DNA from: Fen-1298 sp963833465
GTDB taxonomy: Bacteria > Bacteroidota > Ignavibacteria > UBA10030
Assembly (NCBI GenBank): GCA_963833465.1
Contig: CAWHXW010000003.1
Location: 62,001 to 126,000 of the forward strand
Length of the DNA stretch: 64,000 nt
Direction of reading: 5' to 3'
Shown: piece after piece, positions 26,565-35,875 of the stretch
How the letters are laid out: each line of letters begins with the position of its first letter
How positions within the stretch are numbered: the first letter of the stretch is position 1
Position numbers and translations under genes: made by a program
The notes under the pieces: model-generated
What the model was told of the DNA's origin: nothing
Seen by the model: the letters and a program-made list of their open reading frames with translations, nothing else
Database searches by the model: none

Positions 26565-27602
26565 TTAAAATCCTTTCTCTGCCAAAGCCGTTTCAATTTG
26601 TTGATTTACTTTATTCTGTGCCACTTCTGCAGCACGGAGAATCATATTTTTAATACCTTTTGCAGTTGAACTCCCATGACCAATAATTACTACGCCGTTC
26701 ACTCCCAACACCGGCACGCCGCCTTCTTTGTTTGGATCCATATCTCGAAGTGATGCTTTGAGCGGCCATAATGCTGCACCTACAGCGAGTTTGTTGATTA
26801 TTCCGTGTAATGAGAATTTCTTCAGTCTGCTTTTCAGAAATGGCGGCATACTTTCGCCAAATTTTAGAACAACATTCCCTACAAAACCATCACACACAAC
26901 TACATCAGCTTTTGATTTGAGGATATCGCCGCCTTCAATATTTCCGATAAAATTGTGATTGCTCGCCGAAAGAAGTTTGTACGCTCCTAGCACAGCTTCC
27001 GTGCCTTTTGATTTTTCTTCGCCTACATTTAGCAGGGCGATCGAAGGACGTTCTTTTTTTCTTATAAGCTTAACATAAATACTTCCCATAACGGCAAATT
27101 CATATAGATGTTGAGCTCGGCAATCAACATTAGCACCGGCATCTACTAAAAAGCAATCATCATTTACTGCAGGAATAAAAATGCCGATAGTCGGCCGGCT
27201 GACATGTCTAATTCGCCCTAAAATTAGTGTTGCAGCCGAAAGCACAGCGCCGGTATTTCCAGCGCTGACAAATGCATCGACACTTCCCTCTTTATGAAGA
27301 TGTATTCCAACAGCAAGTGAAGAATCTTTTTTTTGTTTGAGGGCTGCAGTTGGAGAATCCTCCATAGTGATAACTTGCGATGCATGTAATATCGTGAATG
27401 ATAAATGTTCCGCCTTTTGCTGTACAAGCTGCGGGCGAATGGCTTGTTCATTACCAACGAGAGTAATTTCAAATTGCTCATGGGATGTTCGGAGTGCTTC
27501 TATGGCACCAGCAACTTCACGCTCTGGTGCATAGTCTCCACCCATAACATCAAGAGCAATACGTAATTTCTTAGGAGATTCCATGAAATTCGCTTCAGCC
27601 AC
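26565..27602 (-). CDS. plsX: Phosphate acyltransferase PlsX
   Basis: 345 residues if started at GTG 27602, or 339 from ATG 27584. The conserved core begins LRIALDVMGGDYAPE and continues SAGNTGAVLSAATLILGRI, VDAGANVDC and VVCDGFVGNVVLKFGE. PlsX turns acyl-ACP into acyl-phosphate for phospholipid synthesis, so it links the fab genes to membrane lipids. It lies downstream of rpmF, the common rpmF-plsX-fabH arrangement. Confidence 0.96.
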   Translation of the reverse strand: MAEANFMESPKKLRIALDVMGGDYAPEREVAGAIEALRTSHEQFEITLVGNEQAIRPQLVQQKAEHLSFTILHASQVITMEDSPTAALKQKKDSSLAVGIHLHKEGSVDAFVSAGNTGAVLSAATLILGRIRHVSRPTIGIFIPAVNDDCFLVDAGANVDCRAQHLYEFAVMGSIYVKLIRKKERPSIALLNVGEEKSKGTEAVLGAYKLLSASNHNFIGNIEGGDILKSKADVVVCDGFVGNVVLKFGESMPPFLKSRLKKFSLHGIINKLAVGAALWPLKASLRDMDPNKEGGVPVLGVNGVVIIGHGSSTAKGIKNMILRAAEVAQNKVNQQIETALAEKGF

Positions 27603-27634
27603 CTATATTCCGGTACCGAGGCGTATCCTGCTGA

Positions 27635-27817
27635 TTAGGCTTCCTTCGGGGTTATTATGGAGCGGCCATTATAAAATCCGCAGTGGGGACATACCCGGTG
27701 TTGCAGTTTTTGTTCATGGCAATTAGGGCATTCTTGCGTTGACGGTGCCTCTGCCTTGTAATGTGTTCGGCGCTTACGTCCACGAGTTTTAGAATGTCGT
27801 CGTTTAGGATTAGGCAT
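27635..27817 (-). CDS. rpmF: 50S ribosomal protein L32
   Basis: 60 residues, the standard size. The N terminus MPNPKRRHSKTRGRKRRTHY is the family signature. Two CxxC pairs (CPNCHE and CPHCGF) form a zinc ribbon. It lies between yceD and plsX as in many bacteria. Confidence 0.97.
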   Translation of the reverse strand: MPNPKRRHSKTRGRKRRTHYKAEAPSTQECPNCHEQKLQHRVCPHCGFYNGRSIITPKEA

Positions 27818-27840
27818 ATTATATTCCTTAAATTATATAC

Positions 27841-28359
27841 TCATTTATGGGACAGCTTCCTGAGTGCATCCCAGCGTGAGTCTATCGCTTGAGCACCGCA
27901 GGTGCAACTTTCGATATTTTTATTCACCCCACATATCGCGCAAAATCCCTGACAGTCTTCCTTACATAAGAGCTTTTGAGGGATGTTCAGCAAAATATAT
28001 TGCCGCACATCATCATCCAAATCAATGTAATTCATATCAGTGCCGAGGATCTGGATCTCTTCATCTTTTTTCAGATCAACAGTGGAGCGAGTACCTTGAA
28101 CATACATCATCGAATATTGAGTACTCATTTCCTGATTGAAATTTTCAAGACACCGATCGCAAAAAAAACTTCCTTCTGCTCGTATTCCTGTTTGAAGAAA
28201 GATTTGCTGTGCACTTTTATCTAACTTGGCATCAATTCTAATTGTGCCGCTAAACTTCTCATCCAGACCAATCTTCGAAGGTTTCGTTTCAAAGTGATAC
28301 TCGTGAATTCCTTCCGAGAGATTTGAAATATTAATCCGAAATTCAGCTATCGAGCTCAT
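27841..28359 (-). CDS. yceD: YceD/DUF177 family protein
   Basis: 172 residues. A DUF177-type beta-rich N-terminal domain contains a CDRCLENF Cys pair. A C-terminal cysteine cluster (CKEDCQGFCAICG, then CTCG) is typical of the family, which precedes rpmF in most bacteria and is linked to 23S rRNA/ribosome assembly in plants and some bacteria. It is the first gene of the fab operon, so the operon promoter should lie in the 366-bp gap upstream. Confidence 0.9.
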   Translation of the reverse strand: MSSIAEFRINISNLSEGIHEYHFETKPSKIGLDEKFSGTIRIDAKLDKSAQQIFLQTGIRAEGSFFCDRCLENFNQEMSTQYSMMYVQGTRSTVDLKKDEEIQILGTDMNYIDLDDDVRQYILLNIPQKLLCKEDCQGFCAICGVNKNIESCTCGAQAIDSRWDALRKLSHK

Positions 28360-28725
28360 AACGTGAACCCCGGCTCAACTCGAAGCCATTAAAATTGGCG
28401 AAAATGAACATACTTTCCAAAAAACGTTTAAAAATATACCTATTTCTATAAAGAGAATCAAGAAAAAAAGTTGACTATGAATAAAATCGCATTAATTATT
28501 ATTTTCATTCTATTCAAAAAACTTTTCAGGTGCGGGATTGTTATAACTTTTTTCAAATTATAACTTAGGGTAAATCCTGCAAGCGACGCTTGGATTAGTT
28601 TTCTCAAATAAATTAATAAATCATAGTTCAGTCTATATCCGCAGTAGATTTTATCAGTGAGAATTATTCAGAGTATGTTACGTTTTTGGGATTGAAAAAT
28701 TTTGAAGCGACGCATGCATTATTTG
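28360..28725. other. Intergenic region upstream of the yceD-rpmF-fab operon
   Basis: 366 bp with no gene. It holds a 13-base palindrome CAAGCGACGCTTG (28580-28592) and a related GAAGCGACGCATG (28704-28716); the shared AAGCGACGC core may be a regulator site or chance. No clear promoter hexamers were identified. Confidence 0.4.
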
Positions 28726-29274
28726 TCAGTAATTGATTAGCTTTTTTCGCATCACCTTCAGCGCATGATTGATTTGATGTTCTACGGTTCTCATGCTGAG
28801 GCAGAGAGATTCGGCAATCTCTTGATTTGTTTTCCTTTCAAACCGGCTTAGAAGAAATATTTCCCGGCATCTCTTTGGCAAATCGTTGTTGATGATGTCC
28901 TCGAGTTTTTCTTCTAATATAACTAATTGCAGCACTTTTCCGGGATCATCATTTTCAGATGGCACAGGTGCTGGAATTTCGTTTTTCAATCGTTCCCTGG
29001 TTTTACGGTAACGAATAGCGTCGCGAACAAGATTCCTGCTGATGCGTAAGATATAAGCCATGAAACTTAGATGAGACTTGAGTGATTTACGATTTTCCCA
29101 CACCTTAATAAATGTTTCTTGGACAATATCATGCGATACATCTACTGATCGTGTCTGGAACAATACGTACCGAAACAGAACAGGTTGATATTGATTGTAA
29201 AGCATCCGAAAAGATTCCATATCGGAACTTTTTACCTTTTCCAAAAGCTGAATGTCTGATTTTTCTTGTTCCAC
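28726..29274 (-). CDS. ECF RNA polymerase sigma factor
   Basis: 182 residues from GTG 29274. Region 2 (about 20-88) holds ILRISRNLVRDAIRYRK, and region 4 (about 125-180) SRFERKTNQEIAESLCLSMRTVEHQINHAL with a helix-turn-helix. This is the Bacteroidota ECF pattern that pairs with FecR anti-sigma proteins and STN-TonB receptors. The likely partners are at 32479-35875, separated by three genes and divergently oriented, so the pairing is inference. Confidence 0.9.
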   Translation of the reverse strand: MEQEKSDIQLLEKVKSSDMESFRMLYNQYQPVLFRYVLFQTRSVDVSHDIVQETFIKVWENRKSLKSHLSFMAYILRISRNLVRDAIRYRKTRERLKNEIPAPVPSENDDPGKVLQLVILEEKLEDIINNDLPKRCREIFLLSRFERKTNQEIAESLCLSMRTVEHQINHALKVMRKKLINY

Positions 29275-29548
29275 TTTTTCAGTGAGAAGATTATTTGGGG
29301 GAGACTATGGTATGTAAAATATGATGAGTAAATGAAAATTGCAATAATATCTGCGAATTATTATCATAACACTTGGTTTGTCGTAGGTGCTTTAAGGAGG
29401 ATAATCGTTATTCTTATAGGCAGTGTGGTGAAGCATCAATTTATTATTATTGACGTTATATTAAACTAACTTTGTTGAGAATTACCCATACTAAGTTTTT
29501 ATCTAACAATATGTCATGTTGCAAAAGTTGAATATTCAAGGTGAGAAT

Positions 29549-30001
29549 ATGCGATATACGTTTTGCATTTTATCAGCAATACTTCTTTTAAGCGGATGTG
29601 AGAAGAAAGATATTATTGTTGATCCGTCAAGTCAGTCATCTAAAAGCGCCAGTCAACAAATTGGTAATATCTTGTATACATTTACAACTTCAAAAGTTGT
29701 TTATAATATTTCTGACACACTTAAAGCAGGATTGATAGCTGATAATATCGGAAAAGATACAGAAATGACAGTAATGATATCTTGCATGGGATTTCCCTGG
29801 ACATTGAAAAATGCAAATGGAATGACAATAATGCAAAAGCAATATGGAGTGATTTGTAATTCTATATCTCGAGCAATTTTAGCTCCCGGTCAATACTTCT
29901 TGATGGACGAAATAAACGTTGTCATACCGGACGATAGTTCTTTAATTGGCTCTGATACATTAAGCATGATGAATTTATCAGTAGACATTTCTATTCATTA
30001 G
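29549..30001 (+). CDS. Putative lipoprotein of unknown function
   Basis: 150 residues from ATG 29549, preceded by AAGGTGAG. The N terminus is a lipoprotein signal peptide with lipobox LLSGC, followed by EKKD, and a Ser-rich linker (SSQSSKSAS). The remaining ~105 residues look like a beta sandwich (YTFTTSKVVYNISDTLKAGL, ILAPGQYF). This resembles BsuPI-like inhibitor or immunoglobulin-type folds, but that is a guess from the strand pattern. It is the first of several rightward envelope genes. Confidence 0.65.
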   Translation: MRYTFCILSAILLLSGCEKKDIIVDPSSQSSKSASQQIGNILYTFTTSKVVYNISDTLKAGLIADNIGKDTEMTVMISCMGFPWTLKNANGMTIMQKQYGVICNSISRAILAPGQYFLMDEINVVIPDDSSLIGSDTLSMMNLSVDISIH

Positions 30002-30003
30002 AT

Positions 30004-30065
30004 TTTGCCCGCTGACCATTGGTTCAATCTAATGGAATGAACCTCCCGAAAAGATAGCGGGCAAA
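30004..30065. ncRNA. Inverted repeat enclosing a possible H-type pseudoknot
   Basis: TTTGCCCGCT (30004-30013) and AGCGGGCAAA (30056-30065) match perfectly over 10 bp. Inside, CCATT (30016-30020) can pair with AATGG (30031-30035), and GGTTCA in that loop (30021-30026) with TGAACC (30038-30043), which is an H-type pseudoknot. It begins two bases after the lipoprotein stop. Function unknown; it could be a 3' stabiliser, a riboswitch-like leader for the next gene or a repeat element. Confidence 0.4.
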
Positions 30066-30155
30066 CATTTGTGCATTTTGCATTGTGCGTAAAAGTTTTA
30101 TTAAAAGCTGAAAGTGAAGTGAATAAACTCGTTTGTTTCAGTATTTGAGAGATAT

Positions 30156-30800
30156 ATGAAGAAAATAATATTTACTTTCATTTTACTTTCATCTTCAATG
30201 ATTGCACAGATAAATCTTGTAGCTCATACGGGTCTAAGTGTGCCTTTTTCAAGTTTGGTCAATTCTATCCAGCCTGCTTTTCTTGATAGCTACTGGTCAA
30301 ATGGAATCAATACATCGTTTGATTTTGAATATTGCATCACAAAGAATATTTGGTTAGCTCCTTGTATCGAACGCGAATTTTATCGATGGAACAATTTTAA
30401 TTACTATGGGCCTTTGCCTACCGAAGATTATATCGGTTCAGCACAGGGAGAGAATTCTAATGTCTATCGTGCTATGTTAGAAGCAAAAATTCTTGCTTCA
30501 CATAAATTTATAACATTTAACGCAGAATTATATTTTACAATCGGCTTAGGTTATACAATTGAAAAGATTGGAAGAATCAAAGCTAATATTATTGATTTTA
30601 TAAATGGCCCAAGTTACGGTCATATCTGGAATATCAGCTATCCAAACAGAAGCTATTGGAATAATAGTCTTGGCGTTGGAACTCGCACTATTATATTTGG
30701 GCCAATTGCATTGGATATAAATGCAAAATACTTTACTGATTATGCTGAAAGATTTTATGTTTCATATAATGTTGGTATTGCCTATTCAATCGTTTATTAA
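30156..30800 (+). CDS. Small outer-membrane beta-barrel protein
   Basis: 214 residues. Signal peptide KKIIFTFILLSSSMIAQ is followed by alternating polar/aromatic strands (SYWSNGINTSFDFEYCI, LYFTIGLGYTIEKIG, NNSLGVGTRTIIFG) and ends with YNVGIAYSIVY, an aromatic terminal strand typical of outer-membrane barrels. About eight strands are plausible, like OmpA/OmpX or the general outer_membrane beta-barrel (PF13505/13568) groups. Its role is unknown; neighbours are a lipoprotein and a serpin. Confidence 0.65.
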   Translation: MKKIIFTFILLSSSMIAQINLVAHTGLSVPFSSLVNSIQPAFLDSYWSNGINTSFDFEYCITKNIWLAPCIEREFYRWNNFNYYGPLPTEDYIGSAQGENSNVYRAMLEAKILASHKFITFNAELYFTIGLGYTIEKIGRIKANIIDFINGPSYGHIWNISYPNRSYWNNSLGVGTRTIIFGPIALDINAKYFTDYAERFYVSYNVGIAYSIVY

Positions 30801-30966
30801 TTTACTTGCGACATAGCCAACGATTCACGTTGACTTATTGAGACAGCAAAAATGATTGTAGACAACCAAATACAAAATATTGATCAAAAAAATTTGATTC
30901 ATCAATGAAAACATTATGAAATGTCAATGGGCAAAATTTATTTCAAATAGTACAAGGAGATCTATC

Positions 30967-32195
30967 ATGAAGACTCAATTCTTTATCCTTTTTTTCTTTT
31001 CCTTAACGCTTTATAGTTGTCGTCACAGGTACTGAACCGCAATCTTCTCCGGGTCAGCCAATTGTTCGGGAACTCAATACTGTTGAAAAAACTGTTGTCA
31101 CATCCGATAATTCATTCGGAATAAAGCTTTTCACGCAAGTCAACACCAGCGAGCAGAACAATAATGTATTTATATCACCGTTCAGTGTTTCGATGGCTTT
31201 AGGCATGCTGTTAAATGGTGCCAGCGGCGAAACACTTGATTCGATGAAACGGGTTCTTGAAAATTCCAACCTTACAATGCAGGAGATCAATGATTCCTAT
31301 AAAAACATCTCTTCTTTTCTTACGAATCTTGATCCTCAGGTGACATTCCAAAATGCAAATTCTGTTTGGTATAGAAACGGTTTTGCGGTTTTTCCATCTT
31401 TTATAAATAATTGCCAAACATATTTCAACGCGCAAGCCACATCACTTAACTTTACTTTACATAGTGCGGTCACTACAATTAATAATTGGGTTAATTTGAA
31501 AACGAACGGAAAGATACAAACAATTCTCGATACAATACCGCCGTACAGTAGTAATGTATTTAATTAACGCCATTTTTTATAAAGGCTCATGGACATATCA
31601 ATTTGATCCCACAAAAACCGCTGATGCAACATTTACAACTTCTACCGGAAACACGGTTTCTTGTAAACTTATGAATCAAGAAAACACTTATGCATATTAT
31701 GCTACAGACCAAGTACAGGTTATTGACTTGCCATACGGCGATTGCTCGTTTAGTATGACAATCATCCTGCCTAAAATAGGTTCTTCCATCGATCAATATA
31801 CAGCAAGCTTGACCCAGCAACAATGGAATATATTGATAGGCAATTTAGATTCAACGAGAGTCATTCTGTCTATGCCAAAGTTCACAATGGAATTTGATAA
31901 ATCACTTAATAGTGAACTAACTGCTTTGGGAATGGGAATTGCTTTTTCTAGTGCTGCCAATTTTTCGAATCTCGCAAATGGGCCGTTATTTGTCAGTGAA
32001 GTACATCATAAAACATATCTTGAAGTAGACGAAGAAGGAACTACTGCGGCAGCTGTGACTTCAATTAGTGTCGGTACGTCTGTGAGAACAGAGACACCAA
32101 TGATGACCATTAATCATCCATTTATTTTAGCCATACGCGAGCATTCATCAGGAACAATTCTTTTCATTGGAAAAATCGTAAATCCTAATTCCTAA
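30967..32195 (+). pseudogene. Serpin lipoprotein, interrupted by two single-base frameshifts
   Basis: ATG 30967 follows AAGGAGA. The first frame encodes a lipoprotein signal ending LTLYSC, then shifts at about 31021. The second frame gives NNVFISPFSVSMALGMLLNGAS and runs to about 31545. The third resumes with VVMYLINAIFYKGSWTYQFD and carries the reactive-centre hinge EEGTTAAAVT and C-terminal NHPFILAIREHSSGTILFIG. Dropping one base at each shift gives about 409 residues, normal for serpins. The small-residue hinge is that of inhibitory serpins; alignment puts P1 near Ser in VGTSVRT, so an elastase- or subtilisin-like target is possible. As written it is non-functional. Confidence 0.85.
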
Positions 32196-32235
32196 CATAA
32201 ATAAGAAATTAATCAGCAAAATAAAAAAAAATAAT

Positions 32236-32433
32236 ATGTACAAAAGCAAAATTGAAACAATAGCGGATACAGCGCGAAATCTTTGCAAATACAACTGTCT
32301 CTATATGTCGCATACAAAATTTAATAATTTTCCAAATGATCATTATACCGTTCGTTGTAATTTAGACAAATCTTATTATAACGGAATCATTCATCTGGTT
32401 CGTGTAGATCAAGCAGGACGTGGCAATAATTAG
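32236..32433 (+). CDS. Small ORF of doubtful coding status
   Basis: 65 codons between the serpin and the anti-sigma gene. It has no ribosome-binding site and no recognisable family, but contains several Cys and aromatic residues (NLCKYNCLYM, then YTVRCNLDKSYYN). Listed because the gap would otherwise be empty. Confidence 0.2.
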   Translation: MYKSKIETIADTARNLCKYNCLYMSHTKFNNFPNDHYTVRCNLDKSYYNGIIHLVRVDQAGRGNN

Positions 32434-32478
32434 AGAATTAATTTTTATTATTTGTTTAAAATATTGCAGGATATAAAT

Positions 32479-33408
32479 ATGAAATTAAGACAATTGCTGC
32501 ATTGGTTCAGAAGTATTGGAACGCCGAACAATAATGATTTAATATCCCGTGCAATTGATGATGTACTGGAAGTCAAAGCACGGCAAATCCAAGCGATCGA
32601 TCCGGAGACTCACGATCGATGGCAAAGCTTGAAGTTTGGGCTCGAAAGAAGGCATGCCTCAAGAAGTACGAACAAATTTATTTTTCAAAAAGTTTTACGC
32701 AAGCCGGCAATATCTTTTGCGATTGCATGTGCAATTCTCATCGCAGTTGGCGTGATTTGGATGCAAAGAGCATCCACAAAGATTTATGAAACAACAAGAG
32801 GCCAGCATTCTACAATTGTACTGCAAGATAGTACAGAAGTTATTCTCAATGCGCTTTCTGAAATATCGGTAAATCGAATGTCCACAGATCGGGCACGCAG
32901 TGTATCACTCAAGGGAGAAGCGATGTTTCATGTGCACAGAAATGGAATGCCGTTTATAATTGCTACGGATATTGGAACGGTGCAAGTGCTGGGAACGGAA
33001 TTTAATGTACGGGTAAGGGATGGACGAATGGAGGTTGCTGTGCTGAACGGCAGCGTCAAAATGAGTGTTAGGCGAGACGGCATTGATAGCAGTATTATAT
33101 TAGGTAAAGGCCAGATAGCGTTCTGCTCTAAAAATGAATTCCCTGATGCGCCCGGTAGTCTTCCGTTTGCGGATTATCCAGGATGGATGAAAGGAAAGCT
33201 TATGTTTTATCGCTCAACACTTAGTTTCGTTTGCAGTGAGTTAGAAATGCAGTTCGATATCAAAATTCGAATCGAAAATCCGCGCTTGCAATCAACAACG
33301 CTTACCGGTGTAATCGACAGTCAATTTGCAGAGAGCGCTGTAAAGACGCTTGTTCAACTTACAGGAACAACAGTTCAATATGAGAATGGCTTGTACAATA
33401 TTTATTAG
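32479..33408 (+). CDS. FecR family anti-sigma factor
   Basis: 309 residues from ATG 32479 with AGGA eight bases upstream (a TTG 32452 reading would add nine). One membrane segment (about 79-98; SFAIACAILIAVGVIWM) separates a cytoplasmic sigma-binding tail from a periplasmic FecR domain (TRGQHSTIVLQDSTEVILN, VSLKGEAMFHVHRNG, TVQVLGTEFNVR). The C terminus is the DUF4974-type domain common in Bacteroidota (LSFVCSELEMQFDIKIRI). It would hold the ECF sigma until the TonB receptor signals. Its end overlaps the receptor gene. Confidence 0.92.
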   Translation: MKLRQLLHWFRSIGTPNNNDLISRAIDDVLEVKARQIQAIDPETHDRWQSLKFGLERRHASRSTNKFIFQKVLRKPAISFAIACAILIAVGVIWMQRASTKIYETTRGQHSTIVLQDSTEVILNALSEISVNRMSTDRARSVSLKGEAMFHVHRNGMPFIIATDIGTVQVLGTEFNVRVRDGRMEVAVLNGSVKMSVRRDGIDSSIILGKGQIAFCSKNEFPDAPGSLPFADYPGWMKGKLMFYRSTLSFVCSELEMQFDIKIRIENPRLQSTTLTGVIDSQFAESAVKTLVQLTGTTVQYENGLYNIY

Positions 33409-35875
33409 TCTTCTTCTAATTACTAGTTTATGGAATACGGGAACGGCTCAACAGATACTTGAGCATTCTTCTTTTCGATGGATCAACCTGCCGCTGCAGT
33501 CTGCTCTCGATTCTATGATGAAACGGTATTCGGAATCCATTATTTATCTTGACAATGATGTTGAGGGGAAAAGAGTTTCAGTTAACTGTTCAAATTGTGG
33601 ATTCGATCAAGCTTTGAGTTCTGTATTACAGGGCATGTCGCTGACGTGGATCCAAAGAGGCAATCAAATTATTATCAAGCGACAAGAAACACAAATCACA
33701 GAACAATATGCGGTTATTTCAGGTGTTGTCACAGATTCAATTACTGGTGAATGGATTCAAGGTGCAAGCATTGTTTTACAGATGCCGGAAGATCAAAACA
33801 ACAGAGTAATTAAACGCTGGTGCCCGACAAATACATTCGGATTTTTCTCTTTGCCGCGCTTACCAATGGGTCGTTATATTATGACCGTTCATGCTATTGG
33901 ATATGGACCAATTACGATAGTCATGGACAGTATTACAATGGAATCAGTACGCCTGAATGTAAAAATGGTGCCGAAAGCTATTGTATTAGCAGAAGTAATA
34001 ATTGAGGAGAATCGGTCTGGATTAGCTTCTGTAGAACAATTTTCTCACGGTGTATATCGCCGCTCTGTGCCATCCGATCAGAATCAGTATATGCTAGATG
34101 GGGGAAGAATCTATAATCCAGCCCACTTTGGAGGTGTGCTAAGCACGTTCAGTCCTGAGGCACTCACCGATGTTCAAATTTTTTTAGGCGGATTACCGCC
34201 TTCCTACGGAGGGCGTCTTGGAGGAATTATGGATCTTTCTCTGAAGGATGGATCACGTTATGGAATTGAGGGGTCGGCGGGAGCGGGAACCTTAGGGACC
34301 CAACTTTCCTTGGAAGGACCAATTGCTGAGCAGACTACATTCTTAGTATCTGGCAGGAGAGGTTATCCGAATGCGGCTTGGAATTTTTTTACTCAGAATG
34401 CAAATTCACAAAGTCAAACTTATACATCCGAATGGACTTCTAAGTTGACTCATCGCTTGTCGGGCGGTGATCAGATTTCGTTAAGCGGGTACTGGAATCA
34501 GGACTCCTACGAAAATAATGTTAAAGATGCCGGAGAAATATTAGACAACGATTTTTCATGGGGGAATACAATGGTCGATCTTCGGTGGATCAGTGTTGTG
34601 TCATCGTCGTTGTTCCTTCATGCATCTGCAGTATATAGCAAGTACGATTTTAAACTGCAACATATATTAAATGAGAATTCCATTTTTTTCTCAACAGCAC
34701 AACGCACATCGGAATATGCTATTGAAGACTGGAGTATTGATGCGCAAGCTGAAAATTATTACACCGAAGATCACACACTGCTAGCAGGAGTGGAATTGAT
34801 ACATCATCGGATAAATGGAACGATAAGTCAATTTTCTACACAAATTGCACCGTTTTCATTAAGTGATGCGGCATCATGGGAAATGTCGGTGTATTTTCAA
34901 GATCAATGGAAAATTCTATCGCAAGCGCTTGCAGAATTTGGCGGACGTATAGGCAGCTTTACGACCGGTGTGGGAACATTCTCTGCCGTTGATCCGCGAT
35001 TTTCGCTTCTTGCTGCACTCAATGAACAAACACATTTATATAGTTCCCTTTCTATTATTAATGAATACTTGCATCCTTATCGCAACAGCGGAGTATTTCT
35101 ATTCTATCCGACAGTTTTTTGGTATCCTTCATCAGACAGCATATCGCCATCCAACTCACTTCATGTAACATTCGGCGTCGAACGAAGTATGATGAATGAT
35201 ATATATCTTTTATCGGCTGAATTGTACTATAGGATCACAAACAACCTTCATGAATTCAAAAATGATACTTCTTCAAATTCTTCTGCCAATCTTGAACAAT
35301 TGAATTTGTCGGGTACTGGAAAAACATACGGACTACAATGCAATATCAGGAAAATTCTTGGACCATTAACGGGTTCTATTAGTTACAATTTGTCGTGGTT
35401 ATACGAATCGTTTGTAGAAATCAATGCCGGCAAAGAGTTCATTCCTCCGTTTGATCGGCGGCACGAATTACAATTAGCATCTACATACATGATAAATGAG
35501 AACTGGATGGTCGGTATGCTCTGTGTAGTAGCATCTAGTCAGACTTCCGTTTTTGAATCTAACTCTATTCCATCTTTGCAATCCCTCAGAACAACAAAAA
35601 TAATTGTAGGTGCTACAAACAGTGAATTAATTGATGTAAATGGCAGCAAGCTTCCCGGATTTCAAAGACTGGAGCTAAATGTAACATGTAAGTTCGTGGT
35701 CAGTAATTTACCTTGCCAGTGCACTTTTCGTTTGTTGAATAGTTATGGCTTGATAGATCCATTTCAATGGAAAATACTGCGGAGTGCTTCGGGTGATTTG
35801 AGTTGGAGCGCAGAAGCACGAAATATAAGTTTATTCCCATTGTATCCTGTATTGGAATTTATAATAAGGTTATAA
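33380..35875 (+). CDS. TonB-dependent receptor with STN signalling domain
   Basis: About 831 residues from ATG 33380 (earlier and later Met are possible), overlapping fecR by 29 bases. Signal peptide; STN domain (about 30-100; FRWINLPLQSALDSMMKRY); a carboxypeptidase-regulatory-like repeat (about 108-195; VVTDSITGEWIQGASIVL); a plug (QYMLDGGRIYNPAHFGG, LGGLPPSYGGRLGG); then a long barrel. STN receptors pass ligand binding through FecR to an ECF sigma factor, matching the gene next to it. The ligand is unknown. The carboxypeptidase-type N-terminal repeat is a Bacteroidota trait. Confidence 0.88.
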   Translation: MRMACTIFISLLLITSLWNTGTAQQILEHSSFRWINLPLQSALDSMMKRYSESIIYLDNDVEGKRVSVNCSNCGFDQALSSVLQGMSLTWIQRGNQIIIKRQETQITEQYAVISGVVTDSITGEWIQGASIVLQMPEDQNNRVIKRWCPTNTFGFFSLPRLPMGRYIMTVHAIGYGPITIVMDSITMESVRLNVKMVPKAIVLAEVIIEENRSGLASVEQFSHGVYRRSVPSDQNQYMLDGGRIYNPAHFGGVLSTFSPEALTDVQIFLGGLPPSYGGRLGGIMDLSLKDGSRYGIEGSAGAGTLGTQLSLEGPIAEQTTFLVSGRRGYPNAAWNFFTQNANSQSQTYTSEWTSKLTHRLSGGDQISLSGYWNQDSYENNVKDAGEILDNDFSWGNTMVDLRWISVVSSSLFLHASAVYSKYDFKLQHILNENSIFFSTAQRTSEYAIEDWSIDAQAENYYTEDHTLLAGVELIHHRINGTISQFSTQIAPFSLSDAASWEMSVYFQDQWKILSQALAEFGGRIGSFTTGVGTFSAVDPRFSLLAALNEQTHLYSSLSIINEYLHPYRNSGVFLFYPTVFWYPSSDSISPSNSLHVTFGVERSMMNDIYLLSAELYYRITNNLHEFKNDTSSNSSANLEQLNLSGTGKTYGLQCNIRKILGPLTGSISYNLSWLYESFVEINAGKEFIPPFDRRHELQLASTYMINENWMVGMLCVVASSQTSVFESNSIPSLQSLRTTKIIVGATNSELIDVNGSKLPGFQRLELNVTCKFVVSNLPCQCTFRLLNSYGLIDPFQWKILRSASGDLSWSAEARNISLFPLYPVLEFIIRL

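Noticed and set aside
30016..30043. tRNA-like T-arm (GGTTCAATC)
   Set aside because: The word resembles a T-loop, but the needed CC pairing and an acceptor stem of correct length are missing.
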